39,791 nucleotides of DNA. Source: Clostridia bacterium (lineage in GTDB: Bacteria > Bacillota > Clostridia > TANB77 > CAG-508). Numbering within the stretch: the stretch's first letter is position 1; each line of letters starts with the position of its first letter. The notes below the pieces were generated by a model. It saw nothing but the letters and a program-made list of their open reading frames with translations, ran no database searches and had not been told where the DNA came from. The position numbers and the translations under genes were made by a program. Location of the stretch: NCBI GenBank assembly GCA_017510525.1, contig JAFWNC010000018.1, positions 68,408 through 108,198 on the forward strand, written 5' to 3'. Below are positions 24,474-33,182 of the stretch, one piece after another.

Positions 24474-25136
24474 TTAGAATTTCAATCCAGAAACCTCTAC
24501 TTTATCACACTTAGGCATATACTTTCCTATCATTTCATTAAATCCTTTAGAATGGATTTTATATTTTAAATGACAAAACTCATGTAAAATAATATATTCA
24601 ACAACCTCTCTTTTATATTTTATAATCCTAGGATCAATAACAATCTCTTTATTAGAAGTAACTTTTGCCAAACAATCACTCATAACCTCTAATCTATAAT
24701 CCTCTGGAGCCATCTTTGTTAATATTCTATATTTTTCCATAATTCCTTCAAGTTCTCTTTCAGCAATTTTTATATAAACCTTATCAGTTAAAATTTCCAT
24801 CATTGACTCTGAATCTATTTTTCTATATTTTTTAGGAAGAACAACTACAATAGCATTTTTTATTATATTGCATTCAATGTTTTCAACATTTTTATAACCA
24901 ACCTTTAATTCGTAAATTACACCAAAAATTTGAATAGGTCTAATCTCAAAACTATTTTCTTCTCTTTTCTCATTTATCTTTTTTAATATCCAAGATTTCT
25001 TTTCTTCAACAGCTTCTTGAATCTTATTTTTAGTATAATACCAAGGGGCATTAACTGTAACCTCACCATTCTGAACTGATATATACAAACCTCTATCTAA
25101 TACCTTATTTACTGAATATGTTATTATATTTCTCAT
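24474..25136 (-). CDS. YgjP-type zinc metalloprotease
   Basis: A 220-residue protein of the YgjP/DUF45 metal-dependent hydrolase family (gluzincin fold). The zinc site is HExxH in 'ILHEFCHLKYKIHSKGFNEM', with the third ligand probably the downstream His. The N-terminal beta-rich part ('GLYISVQNGEVTVNAPWYY') is typical of the family. There is no signal, so it is cytoplasmic. The ATG has TAGGGGGT upstream. It is divergent from the 49-residue plus-strand peptide and shares a 166-base intergenic region with it that holds a 14-bp direct repeat. Substrate unknown. Confidence 0.85.
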   Translation of the reverse strand: MRNIITYSVNKVLDRGLYISVQNGEVTVNAPWYYTKNKIQEAVEEKKSWILKKINEKREENSFEIRPIQIFGVIYELKVGYKNVENIECNIIKNAIVVVLPKKYRKIDSESMMEILTDKVYIKIAERELEGIMEKYRILTKMAPEDYRLEVMSDCLAKVTSNKEIVIDPRIIKYKREVVEYIILHEFCHLKYKIHSKGFNEMIGKYMPKCDKVEVSGLKF

Positions 25137-25188
25137 ATTAATTTACCCCCTAACCTTCTGAACTTCTGTTTGGTAATATTTTAATATA

Positions 25189-25228
25189 AGAAAATTTGTT
25201 TGTCAATAGTTTTTAGAAAATTTGTTTG
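25189..25228. repeat. 14-bp direct repeat in a divergent intergenic region
   Basis: Two exact copies of AGAAAATTTGTTTG (25189-25202 and 25215-25228), 26 bp start to start, between the start of the YgjP-like gene and the promoter of the small membrane peptide. The spacing of about two and a half helical turns is compatible with an operator, but no regulator is known. Confidence 0.6.
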
Positions 25229-25242
25229 GTTTTTTATTATAA

Positions 25243-25271
25243 TTTACAAAAACCTTTAAATATGTTATAAT
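25243..25271 (+). promoter_or_regulatory. Strong promoter of the small membrane peptide
   Basis: TTTACA (25243-25248), 17-base spacer, TATAAT (25266-25271) with TG at 25263-25264 (extended -10). The ATG at 25303 lies 32 bases downstream. Confidence 0.85.
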
Positions 25272-25302
25272 ATCGATATTACATCATTAGGAGGTGCTCA
25301 TT

Positions 25303-25452
25303 ATGAGATACACAAGTAAAATTAAATTTAATTTAACTGTCGTACTTATATGCGCTATTTTATTTATCCTGTTAGGAATTTATGGATATATTAAATCCAT
25401 AAACGAAAAAAATTACGCAGAAGTTACAACAACAGAAGAAGTCCCTGGCTAA
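25303..25452 (+). CDS. Unrecognised 49-residue membrane peptide
   Basis: A short gene with a consensus extended -10 promoter, TAGGAGGTG 7 bases before the ATG, and a 49-residue product. Residues about 9-28 form a single membrane helix ('FNLTVVLICAILFILLGIYG'), followed by a short polar tail ending 'NEKNYAEVTTTEEVPG'. A 12-bp hairpin begins inside the last codons and ends in the last codons of the convergent truB gene. No homologue is recognised. Every expression signal is good, so it is probably a real small membrane protein. A role in envelope or regulation of the divergent metalloprotease is only a guess. Confidence 0.75.
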   Translation: MRYTSKIKFNLTVVLICAILFILLGIYGYIKSINEKNYAEVTTTEEVPG

Positions 25453-25465
25453 AGGGACTTCTTCT
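25434..25465. terminator. Hairpin overlapping both convergent stop codons
   Basis: A perfect 12-bp stem (25434-25445 AGAAGAAGTCCC with 25454-25465) with an 8-base loop. The TAA of the small peptide is in the loop and the TAG of truB overlaps the right arm. Tails are only weakly T-rich. It serves as a shared end for the truB operon and the peptide. Confidence 0.75.
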
Positions 25466-26330
25466 AATTTATAACGATCTCTCTTTTTAAAATATTACTC
25501 TCAATTTTACCTAAACCAATAAATTTATCATTACAATAAACTCTATAAATATCATCTGAATCAATTATTTTTATTCTTCCACCATTAATAAATAATCTAT
25601 TCTTTTCATTGTCTAAAACAATCTCTTTTTTATTCATAAATAATTTCTCAATACTTATAATACATTTTAAATTATCACTACTCTTTTCTATTTCTCCAAT
25701 AGTCACTGAATTCTCAATCGTAAAACTGTTAACCTTTGTTCTAACAAGTTTCTTCATAAAACCAACAGTTCCAATTTTTTCAGCAATATCTTCACAAAGA
25801 GTTCTAATATATGTTCCTTTTGAACATTCAACATCTAAAACAATACAGTTTTTACTATAATTAAACTCTACAATTTCAATACTATAAATCTCAATATCTC
25901 TTTCTTTTCTCTCTATTTCAATTCCTTCTCTAGCATACTCATAAAGCTTTTTTCCATTAACCTTTAAAGCAGAATACATAGGTGGAATCTGTTTTTGCTT
26001 TCCAATAAAAGTAGATATAATATTTCTATATTCTTCTTCATTTTCTCTATTTAATACAAAACCATCTTCAGTAACTACATTACCTTCTTCATCTCCACTA
26101 TCAGTTTTAATACCCAATTTTAAAGTTGCTCTATATTTCTTATCATGTTCAATAAAAAACTTAGATAATTTAGTAGCCTCACCAATTAAAATAGGCAAAA
26201 CTCCCTCAGCCTCAGGATCTAAAGTACCAGTATGACCTACCTTTTTTACGCCATATATCTTTCTAATCCTTGAAACAACACCAAAAGAAGAAATACCTTT
26301 TTCCTTATTAATTAAAACCATTCCATCCAT
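25464..26330 (-). CDS. truB: tRNA pseudouridine-55 synthase
   Basis: Converts U55 of the tRNA T-loop to pseudouridine (288 residues). The catalytic motif 'GHTGTLDPEAEGVLPI' carries Asp38. 'QIPPMYSALKVNGKKLYEYAREG' and 'VECSKGTYIRTLCEDIA' are family blocks, and the C-terminus is a PUA-like segment. The ATG has AGGGGAT upstream. It is the last gene of the rimP-nusA-infB-rbfA-nrnA unit. A GC-rich mini-palindrome sits between it and nrnA. ribF, often next, is absent: the unit ends at a hairpin. Confidence 0.96.
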   Translation of the reverse strand: MDGMVLINKEKGISSFGVVSRIRKIYGVKKVGHTGTLDPEAEGVLPILIGEATKLSKFFIEHDKKYRATLKLGIKTDSGDEEGNVVTEDGFVLNRENEEEYRNIISTFIGKQKQIPPMYSALKVNGKKLYEYAREGIEIERKERDIEIYSIEIVEFNYSKNCIVLDVECSKGTYIRTLCEDIAEKIGTVGFMKKLVRTKVNSFTIENSVTIGEIEKSSDNLKCIISIEKLFMNKKEIVLDNEKNRLFINGGRIKIIDSDDIYRVYCNDKFIGLGKIESNILKREIVIN

Positions 26331-26347
26331 ATAAATCCCCTAAAATC

Positions 26348-26374
26348 GTAGGGGCGGGTTTCCATGCCCGCCCC
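26348..26374. repeat. GC-rich mini-palindrome between nrnA and truB
   Basis: Perfect 8-bp arms GGGGCGGG/CCCGCCCC with loop TTTCCATG, preceded by GTA. Closest to the copy at 1568-1591. It is transcribed within the operon. Confidence 0.85.
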
Positions 26375-26387
26375 TTTTTAATTCATA

Positions 26388-27335
26388 TTATAACGCTTTT
26401 TTAACCGCAGCAACAATTCTCTCTTTAGACTCTTCAAGAGAATAAGGCAAATTAGCACCAGCAGCCTTTATATGTCCACCGCCATTAAATAATAAACAAA
26501 CATCAGCAACATTAACATAATCATTAGAACGAAGAGAAGCCTTAAAACCATTCTCAATTTCATATAAAAATATAGAAACTTCAACACCTTCAACATCTCT
26601 ACCATTTTCAACTATTCCATCAAGCTCACTTCTAAGAACTCCAAGATCATCCATATCTTTTTGAGTTAAATATGTATATGCTATTTTTCCATCTTCCAAA
26701 AATTCAACACGACTTGCAGCTAAATTTCTTATTTCAAATCTAGATCTAGTAATAGTCTGCATTCCTTGTTTATATATCTTAGATAAATTAACACCTTTTT
26801 CTAAAAATTTAGAAACATATTCAAAAGTATCAGGTGAAACACCTTCATATCTAAATCCACCAGTATCAGTAATAATACCATTTAAAAGACATGCTGCAAC
26901 CTCTTTATCAATCTCTATGTTCCAATATTCTAAAATCATAGTAAGAATTTGACAACAAGCAGGTGAAACTGGATCAACAAAATTATAATCACCAAACATA
27001 GTATTTGAAGAATGATGGTCAATATTAATTTTAACTTTCGCCTTTTCAAAACTCTCACTTGGATCATCCAATCTTTTAATATCAGAACAATCTAAACTAA
27101 TAGCTAAATCATATTTATCTAATACAGATTCTCTTAAACTCTCATCAGAATGAGGTAAGAAATTATATGTTCTAGGATAAATACTGTTAACCACATGAAC
27201 ATTTTTCCCCATTTTTTTCAATACTAGATATGTAGCTAAACTACTTCCAATAGCATCTCCATCAGGATTTTCATGAGTTAAAACAATAATATTTTCAGCC
27301 ACTTCAATTTCATTTTTTATATCATCTAAAGTCAT
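26388..27335 (-). CDS. nrnA: Bifunctional oligoribonuclease / PAP phosphatase NrnA
   Basis: A DHH/DHHA1 phosphoesterase (315 residues) that degrades short RNAs and nanoRNA and dephosphorylates 3'-phosphoadenosine 5'-phosphate. The metal motifs are 'THENPDGDAIGSSLA', 'LDCSDIKRLDD', and 'NIDHHSSN' (the DHH). The DHHA1 substrate domain ends with 'FNGGGHIKAAGANL'. The ATG has AGAAGG upstream. It lies 23 bases downstream of rbfA in the conserved order seen in many Bacillota. Confidence 0.95.
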   Translation of the reverse strand: MTLDDIKNEIEVAENIIVLTHENPDGDAIGSSLATYLVLKKMGKNVHVVNSIYPRTYNFLPHSDESLRESVLDKYDLAISLDCSDIKRLDDPSESFEKAKVKINIDHHSSNTMFGDYNFVDPVSPACCQILTMILEYWNIEIDKEVAACLLNGIITDTGGFRYEGVSPDTFEYVSKFLEKGVNLSKIYKQGMQTITRSRFEIRNLAASRVEFLEDGKIAYTYLTQKDMDDLGVLRSELDGIVENGRDVEGVEVSIFLYEIENGFKASLRSNDYVNVADVCLLFNGGGHIKAAGANLPYSLEESKERIVAAVKKAL

Positions 27336-27358
27336 AACAAACCTTCTTTCTAAATTAA

Positions 27359-27727
27359 TTATTCATGTTTATCTTTTAATTCAGCAGTAATCTCATTAAT
27401 AATTGAATCAATTCTAGCACCATACTCAATAGACTCATCAAATTCAAAAACAAGTTCAGGAGTATTTCTCAAATTAACTTTTTTAGCAATAAGTGATCTA
27501 ATATGACCAGAACACTTTTTTAACCTAGCCAAATTTCCCTTATTACTCTTAGCCCCAATCATACTAACATACACCCTAGCAAATCTTAAATCAGGTGTAG
27601 TTGCAACTTTAGTAACACTTACTAAACCAGTAATATGAGGATCTTTAAGTTCTTGAGAAATAATAATCCCAATCTCCTTTTTTAATTCTTCATTAATTTT
27701 ATTCATTCTGTTACTACTTTTTTGCAT
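27359..27727 (-). CDS. rbfA: Ribosome-binding factor A
   Basis: Binds the 30S subunit during 16S rRNA 5'-end maturation (122 residues). The KH-like fold shows as 'RMNKINEELKKEIGIIISQ', 'DPHITGLVSVTKVATTPDL' and the end 'LVFEFDESIEYGARIDSII'. The ATG has AAAGGAAAT upstream. It is normally tight against infB, but here a 181-base spacer with a palindromic element intervenes. Confidence 0.95.
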   Translation of the reverse strand: MQKSSNRMNKINEELKKEIGIIISQELKDPHITGLVSVTKVATTPDLRFARVYVSMIGAKSNKGNLARLKKCSGHIRSLIAKKVNLRNTPELVFEFDESIEYGARIDSIINEITAELKDKHE

Positions 27728-27757
27728 ATTATATTTCCTTTCTGAAATAATATTTGG

Positions 27758-27905
27758 CGAAATTTGCCAATTATTTTTTATTTCGTAAAAGAATTGGATA
27801 AAGTTCTAGGCGACCAAACGAGAAGAATCCGAGACGTACTATCTGTACGTCGTAGGATTTTCGAATGCAGGGCAACGACGAAATTTGCCAATTATTTTAC
27901 GAAAT
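27758..27905. repeat. Palindromic element inserted between infB and rbfA
   Basis: 18-bp inverted repeats with one mismatch (27780-27797 with 27888-27905) enclose a central hairpin: 7-bp GACGTAC/GTACGTC (27833-27839, 27845-27851), extended by GAAGAATCC/GGATTTTC. A 20-bp unit CGAAATTTGCCAATTATTTT is directly repeated at 27758-27777 and 27879-27898. GC-richer patches lie on both sides of the hairpin, as in the element at 9038-9231. No protein is encoded. It is MITE-like; family unknown. Confidence 0.85.
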
Positions 27906-27908
27906 TCT

Positions 27909-30689
27909 TTATCTCTTAATTTCCTGCATAATATGAGCCTCAATAACATCTCCCTCTTGAATATCATTGAAATCCTCAATCTGAACACCACACTCATAAC
28001 CATGAGCAACTTCTTTAACATCATCTTTAAATCTCTTAAGCGAAATTAGTGTTCCTTCATGTAAAACAACATTATCTCTAATAACTCTAACAATTGAATT
28101 TCTAGCAATTTTACCATCTGTTACATAACATCCAGCAATAGTTCCAACACTTGAAACTTTGAAAGTCTGTCTAACTTCAGCATTACCAATAACAACTTCC
28201 TCAAACTCAGGATCAAGCATTCCCTTCATAGCTGCTTCAATATCTTCAATAGCATTATAAATAATTGAATAAGTCTTAATTTCAACTTCTTCTTTTTCAG
28301 CTTGAGCCTTAGCAATTGGTTCAGGTCTTACATTAAATCCAATAATTATAGCATTTGAAACCTTAGCTAAAGTAACATCAGATTCAGTAATAGCACCAAC
28401 ATTAGCATGAATTACTTTAACTTTAACTTCTTCATTTGATAATTTTTCTAAAGATTGTTTAACAGCTTCAACAGAACCTTGAACATCACCTTTAATAATC
28501 AAGTTCAATTGTTTTAACTTGCCTTCTTCAATTTGATTGAATAAATCATCTAAAGTAACTTTAGAATTTGCATTTAATTTTTGTTCTCTTTCTTGACGTT
28601 TTCTTCTCTCAATTAAATGCTTAGCTGTTTTCTCATCCTTAACCTCATAGAAAGTATCTCCAGCATTAGGAACTTCAGTTAAACCGGTAATTTCAACCGG
28701 TGTTGAAGGACCTGCAGCTTTAACTTTTTTACCTTTATCATCAACCATAGTTCTAATTCTTCCTATAGTTGAACCAACAACAATAGTATCACCTAAATCA
28801 AGTTTTCCTCTTTGAACAAGCATTGTAGCAACTGGACCTCTAGCTTTATCAAGCTTAGCTTCAATAACAGTTCCTTTAGCTTGTTTATTTGGATTAACCT
28901 TAAGCTCTAACATATCAGCTTGTAACAAAATCATTTCCAATAAATTATCTATACCTGTTTTCTTTTTAGCAGAAATAGGAACAAATATTGTATCACCGCC
29001 CCATTCTTCAGGAACAAGTTCATACTCAGTTAATTCTTGTTTGATTTTGTCCATATTAGCTCCCTCTAAATCCATCTTGTTAACAGCAACAATAATTGGA
29101 ATTTCAGCAGCTTTAGCATGGTTGATAGCTTCAATAGTTTGAGGCATAACACCATCATTAGCAGCAACAACCAAAATTGCAATATCAGTAATTTGAGCAC
29201 CTCTAGCTCTCATACTTGTAAAAGCTTCATGTCCTGGAGTATCTAAGAAAGTAATCTCTCTTCCATTTACTTCAACTTTATAAGCACCAATAGCTTGAGT
29301 AATTCCACCAGCTTCGCCTTCAATAACATTTGTTGAACGAATAGCATCTAAAAGTGAAGTTTTACCATGATCAACGTGACCCATAACAACAATAACAGGT
29401 GGTCTATTAATTAAATCTTCTTTTTTATCTTCACTATCATCAAATAAAATATCCTCATCAGTAACAATTTCCTTCTTAATAGCTGTAATTCCGTACTCAG
29501 AAGCAACTAAGAAAGCAATATCAAAATCAATTTCTTGATTAATTGTAGCCATAACACCTAAACCAAGTAATTTTTTAATAACATCACTACTTGTTATCTT
29601 CATTTCAGCAGCTAAATCTTTAACAGTAATTGAAGGTGGAATAGTAATCTCAGTTAATTTAAAGATTTTTTGTTTCTTTGGTTCTTGTTTTTGTTTCTTC
29701 TCAGCTCTTCTACCTCTACTATCACTTAAATCATAGTAGTCTAACATATCATCACCAGAAAAACCACTCTCACGTTTTAAATCACGTAATCTGTTAGAAC
29801 TAAAGTCATCTCCCATTCCTCTCTTCTTGTTCTTTTTATTAACTCTATTTTCTTCATTATTAAAATTACGATTTGTTTTTTGTTTATCAATAGCCTTGTT
29901 AGCATATTCTCTAACATTTTCTTTTTGTCCCATATCAGACATAATATCTTTAATATTTCTATCTATACCTCTATTATCAAGCTTTCTTTGACCATTATTC
30001 TTTGATTGGAAATTATTTGTTCTATTATTACCTTGACCATTATTTCTATTATAACCATTATTGCTTTGATTATTATTTCTATTAAATCCGTTTTTATTAT
30101 CACTTTTTTGGAAATTATTAGGGCGACTATATCCATTATTTTGAGAATTTCTTTGGAAATTGTTATTTCTATTAGAATTATCAGAAGTAACATCTTTTCT
30201 AAAGCTCTTTTCTTCACTTTTATTAACCTTTTTTTCAGGCTCTTTAACCTCTGTTTTTTTCTCAACAGGTCTAACTTCTTCTTTTTTCTCTTCTTTTTTA
30301 GGCTCTTTAGAAGGAATTCCAAATAATTCAGCAACACTCATAGGCTTAGTTTGTTTATTTCTATAAACAATATTATAATCTTTATTTCTATTGTTTTTCT
30401 CAACAATTCCAACACCAGATTTACTTTTTTCTTTCTTTTCTTCTTTATCATCAATTATAACAGTTCTTCTCATAATAACAGGTTGATCATTAACCTTTTC
30501 TTTCTTTGAAGCTGTATTTTTTTCTTTATCTTTTTTATCTAATGCCTTTGTAATAGTTTCTGCCTCCTTCTCTGATATTGAACTTAAATGGCTCTTAGCC
30601 TCAATTCCCAAACTATTCGCCTTTTCAATTACTTCCTTATTTGTTAATCCTAATTTTTTCGCTAATTCATGAATTTTTATTTTATCCAA
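27909..30689 (-). CDS. infB: Translation initiation factor IF-2
   Basis: GTPase that brings initiator tRNA to the ribosome (about 926 residues). The N-terminus has the IF2_N domain ('[19 protein letters not shown]'), followed by a long basic/Asn-rich linker ('[17 protein letters not shown]'). The G domain carries '[15 protein letters not shown]', '[15 protein letters not shown]' and 'NKMD'. Beta-barrel and C-terminal domains complete it. I prefer the TTG at 30689 because GGGGGTG is 7 bases upstream and the product then starts '[10 protein letters not shown]'; an ATG at 30704 with a weaker GGAAAG site is the alternative. It overlaps the ylxQ stop by 8 bases, indicating translational coupling. 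Confidence 0.96.
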   Translation of the reverse strand: MDKIKIHELAKKLGLTNKEVIEKANSLGIEAKSHLSSISEKEAETITKALDKKDKEKNTASKKEKVNDQPVIMRRTVIIDDKEEKKEKSKSGVGIVEKNNRNKDYNIVYRNKQTKPMSVAELFGIPSKEPKKEEKKEEVRPVEKKTEVKEPEKKVNKSEEKSFRKDVTSDNSNRNNNFQRNSQNNGYSRPNNFQKSDNKNGFNRNNNQSNNGYNRNNGQGNNRTNNFQSKNNGQRKLDNRGIDRNIKDIMSDMGQKENVREYANKAIDKQKTNRNFNNEENRVNKKNKKRGMGDDFSSNRLRDLKRESGFSGDDMLDYYDLSDSRGRRAEKKQKQEPKKQKIFKLTEITIPPSITVKDLAAEMKITSSDVIKKLLGLGVMATINQEIDFDIAFLVASEYGITAIKKEIVTDEDILFDDSEDKKEDLINRPPVIVVMGHVDHGKTSLLDAIRSTNVIEGEAGGITQAIGAYKVEVNGREITFLDTPGHEAFTSMRARGAQITDIAILVVAANDGVMPQTIEAINHAKAAEIPIIVAVNKMDLEGANMDKIKQELTEYELVPEEWGGDTIFVPISAKKKTGIDNLLEMILLQADMLELKVNPNKQAKGTVIEAKLDKARGPVATMLVQRGKLDLGDTIVVGSTIGRIRTMVDDKGKKVKAAGPSTPVEITGLTEVPNAGDTFYEVKDEKTAKHLIERRKRQEREQKLNANSKVTLDDLFNQIEEGKLKQLNLIIKGDVQGSVEAVKQSLEKLSNEEVKVKVIHANVGAITESDVTLAKVSNAIIIGFNVRPEPIAKAQAEKEEVEIKTYSIIYNAIEDIEAAMKGMLDPEFEEVVIGNAEVRQTFKVSSVGTIAGCYVTDGKIARNSIVRVIRDNVVLHEGTLISLKRFKDDVKEVAHGYECGVQIEDFNDIQEGDVIEAHIMQEIKR

Positions 30690-31002
30690 TAGCTTCACCC
30701 CCATTAATTCTTTCCAAAACAGCCTCTGCTAAACTTAAATCTTTAACAGCAATAATAGCCTTATTATCTTTTCCTATGGCCTTACTATTATCTTCAATAG
30801 TACCATAAACTTTATATTTAACATTATTTTTTGAACAAATCTCTATAAATTTATTTTTAGTTTTCTCTGATGAATCCTCTGAAATTATTACGAGATTTAC
30901 TTTTTTCTTATAAATAGCTTCTATAACAGCATCAGAACCAAAAACAATCTTTCCAGCCTTAGATGCAAGTCCCAAAAGCCCATTTACTTTATTTTGAACC
31001 AA
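30682..31002 (-). CDS. ylxQ: YlxQ, L7Ae-family RNA-binding protein
   Basis: A small (106 residues) L7Ae/L30e-fold protein, known as YlxQ or RplGA, thought to bind K-turn RNA. The fold shows as '[20 protein letters not shown]', '[19 protein letters not shown]' and '[18 protein letters not shown]'. The start is a TTG at 31002 with GAGGG 6 bases upstream. It overlaps ylxR by 14 bases and infB by 8. Not essential in relatives. Confidence 0.88.
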   Translation of the reverse strand: MVQNKVNGLLGLASKAGKIVFGSDAVIEAIYKKKVNLVIISEDSSEKTKNKFIEICSKNNVKYKVYGTIEDNSKAIGKDNKAIIAVKDLSLAEAVLERINGGEAIG

Positions 31003-31249
31003 TCAAATCCCTCAATTCTAAATAAATTTTTTTATCAACTTCAGTTTCAAATACTTTTGCAAATCTATTAGACTTTTCAGCCTTTTCTAAGCACTCTAAA
31101 GAATTACAAATATATGCACCTCTTCCAGCTTTCTTTCCAGTTAAATCAACTGAAACGCCTTCATCTTTAGGTTTTACAATTCTAATCAAATCCTTTTTAG
31201 GCTTAGATTCATAGCATATAACACATCTTCTTTCAGGTACTTTTTTCAA
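30989..31249 (-). CDS. ylxR: YlxR, DUF448 RNA-binding protein
   Basis: An 86-residue protein of the YlxR (DUF448) family with 'RRCVICYESKPKKDLIRIV' and the 'KKAGRGAYICNSLECL' signature. It always travels between nusA and infB. It probably binds RNA; in some clostridia it has been linked to RNase P. It starts with TTG at 31249, 6 bases after the nusA stop, with AGGAGAG overlapping the end of nusA. Confidence 0.92.
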   Translation of the reverse strand: MKKVPERRCVICYESKPKKDLIRIVKPKDEGVSVDLTGKKAGRGAYICNSLECLEKAEKSNRFAKVFETEVDKKIYLELRDLIGSK

Positions 31250-31255
31250 TACTAT

Positions 31256-32374
31256 CTACTCTCCTTGCTCTTCAGTTTCAATATCTTCATCAACATTTTC
31301 ACTATTTTGCATTTCTTCTAACATTTGTCTAAATTGTGATTCACTCTTGATATCTATTTTCCAATTAGTAAGTCTAGCAGCTAAACGTGCATTTTGACCA
31401 GCTTTACCAATAGCTAATGATAATTGATCATCTTTAACAATTACTTGAGCAAATTTTTCTTCTTCTCTAATATCAACAGCTAAAACTTGAGCTGGAAGTA
31501 AAGCTGAAGAAATGAATATTGAAGGATCTTCATTCCATTCAATAACATCAATTTTCTCACCATGTAATTCATTTATAATATTTTGAATTCTTACACCCTT
31601 TTGACCAACACAAGAACCAACAGGATCAATATTTTCATTAGTTGAATAAACAGCAACTTTACTTCTATTTCCTGGATCTCTTGAAATATTTTTAATTTCA
31701 ATTAATCCCTCATATATTTCAGGAATTTCAAATTCAAATAATTTTCTAACAAAATCCGGATGACTTCTAGAAACTATAGCTTGAGGATTTCCCTTTACAC
31801 CTTTTTCAACATCAACAACATATCCTCTAATTTTATCATTTACCTTATATGTTTCAGTAGGAATTTGTTCTTTTAATGGCATAATACCTTCAAGTTTTCC
31901 TAAATCCATAACAACAGCATTTCCTTCAGCTTTTTGAATTAAACCAGTAACAATTTCACCTTTTTTATCACTATATTCATTAAAAACAATTTCTCTTTCA
32001 GCTTCTCTTATTTTTTGAACCATAACTTGTTTAGCTGTTTGAGCAGCAATTCTTCCAAAGTCCTTTGTTACAAGTTCAACATCAACACTATCTCCTATAT
32101 CATATTTTTTACTTTTCTTTTTAGCATCCTTAAGTGAAATTTCAAGTAATGGATCCTCAACAGCTTCAACAACTGTTTTTGTAGAATAAACATGAGTATC
32201 TCCTGTTTCTCTATCAATAGAAACTTTAACATTTTCAGCAGAATCATAATCTTTCTTGTAAGCTGTTACTAAAGCTAATTCTAATGACTCTAATAAATAT
32301 TCTTTAGAAATACCTCTTTCTTTTTCTAATTCCTCCATTGCTTTTAATAATTCTTTAACCTCACTTGCTTTCAT
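31256..32374 (-). CDS. nusA: Transcription termination/antitermination factor NusA
   Basis: Binds RNA polymerase and modulates pausing and termination (372 residues, the short Bacillota form without the acidic repeats). The N-terminal RNAP-binding domain reads 'LLKAMEELEKERGISKEYL'. An S1 domain follows ('GEIVTGLIQKAEGNAVVMDLG'-type text, about 130-200), then two KH domains with 'DPVGSCVGQKGVRIQNII' and 'LSLAIGKAGQNARLAARLT'. The acidic tail ends 'EDIETEEQGE'. The ATG has AAAGGAAGAT upstream. Confidence 0.97.
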   Translation of the reverse strand: MKASEVKELLKAMEELEKERGISKEYLLESLELALVTAYKKDYDSAENVKVSIDRETGDTHVYSTKTVVEAVEDPLLEISLKDAKKKSKKYDIGDSVDVELVTKDFGRIAAQTAKQVMVQKIREAEREIVFNEYSDKKGEIVTGLIQKAEGNAVVMDLGKLEGIMPLKEQIPTETYKVNDKIRGYVVDVEKGVKGNPQAIVSRSHPDFVRKLFEFEIPEIYEGLIEIKNISRDPGNRSKVAVYSTNENIDPVGSCVGQKGVRIQNIINELHGEKIDVIEWNEDPSIFISSALLPAQVLAVDIREEEKFAQVIVKDDQLSLAIGKAGQNARLAARLTNWKIDIKSESQFRQMLEEMQNSENVDEDIETEEQGE

Positions 32375-32420
32375 TTTTTAAATCTTCCTTTCTACATTAT
32401 TTTAATATATTGTTAAACTC

Positions 32421-32442
32421 GTAGCGGAGCACTTAAGTGCTC
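32421..32442. repeat. ACTTAAGT-core mini-palindrome between rimP and nusA
   Basis: GTAGCG followed by the perfect 16-bp palindrome GAGCACTTAAGTGCTC (32427-32442). Second member of the GTAGCGG family. Confidence 0.85.
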
Positions 32443-32471
32443 TATTACTCCTTGACCTACCAAATACAAAA

Positions 32472-32936
32472 TCATTCCCAATCATAAACCGTCTTCGCAG
32501 TTGCTATATTACTCTTTTCAATCTGGATTAATTCATCATCAATCCTCAAAAAAACTTTGTCATCCTTATAATCCTCTAAAATACCCTCTAAAGCCTTCTG
32601 ACCATTAACCTTTTGATATAATTTTATTTCAAGCTTGCTACCAATACTTGAAATAAAATGTTCATCTTTTCTTAATTTTTTCTCTAATCCTATAGAAGAA
32701 ACCTCTAAAAAATATTGTTCAGGAATCAAGTCAGCCCTATCTAAAGGCTCATCAATTGCATTGTTAACCTTTTCGCAATCTTCTAAAGAAATTCCATTAG
32801 AACTATCAATAAAAACTCTTAAATAATAATCCTTTCCTTCTTTAGAATATTCAACATCATACAAATCATAACCTAAGTCCTCAATAATATCTTTTAACAA
32901 AGTCTCAACTCTAGACTCTACACTCTCCTTAGCCAA
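32472..32936 (-). CDS. rimP: Ribosome maturation factor RimP
   Basis: Assists 30S subunit maturation (154 residues). The N-terminal alpha/beta domain has 'IIEDLGYDLYDVEYSKEGKD' and 'LRVFIDSSNGISLEDCEKV', ending with the signature 'YFLEVSSIGLEKKLRKDEHF'. The C-terminal SH3-like domain has 'FLRIDDELIQIEKSNIATAK'. The start is a TTG at 32936 with AAGGAG 11 bases upstream; a nearer GTG is out of frame and closed. It leads the nusA-infB operon. A 9-bp hairpin lies about 30 bases upstream. Confidence 0.95.
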   Translation of the reverse strand: MAKESVESRVETLLKDIIEDLGYDLYDVEYSKEGKDYYLRVFIDSSNGISLEDCEKVNNAIDEPLDRADLIPEQYFLEVSSIGLEKKLRKDEHFISSIGSKLEIKLYQKVNGQKALEGILEDYKDDKVFLRIDDELIQIEKSNIATAKTVYDWE

Positions 32937-32964
32937 ATTTCACAAACTCCTTATACATAATTAA

Positions 32965-32987
32965 AGAGTGGAATTTGCTTCCACTCT
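32965..32987. promoter_or_regulatory. Leader hairpin upstream of rimP
   Basis: 9-bp perfect stem AGAGTGGAA/TTCCACTCT with a 5-base loop, just before the rimP ribosome site. The T-tract after it is poor (TTTAATTA), so it may stabilise the leader or end read-through from ftsH. Confidence 0.5.
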
Positions 32988-33074
32988 CCTGATAAAATAT
33001 TCTGCTTTAACAATTATACTACCAAAACGACCTAATTGCAAGCATTTTTCTAAAAAAATATTTTGTCTGTCTCT

Positions 33075-33149
33075 GCGGGTCACGGACGAGCTAATAGCCG
33101 CCCCTACAATTTGCAATATATTTTCGTAATGGAGCTACTTAAGTGCTCC
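33075..33149. repeat. One copy of each mini-palindrome family between ftsH and rimP
   Basis: 33075-33108 is a degenerate GC-rich copy ending CCCCTACA. 33126-33149 is an ACTTAAGT-core copy identical to 7558-7576 over 19 bp. This is the only gap with both families side by side. Confidence 0.8.
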
Positions 33150-33182
33150 GTTTCTCCAACGCCATACCCTATACATAAATAA

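Noticed and set aside
27839..28024. Short minus-strand frame across the infB end and the palindromic element
   Set aside because: It is out of frame within infB and has no start signals.
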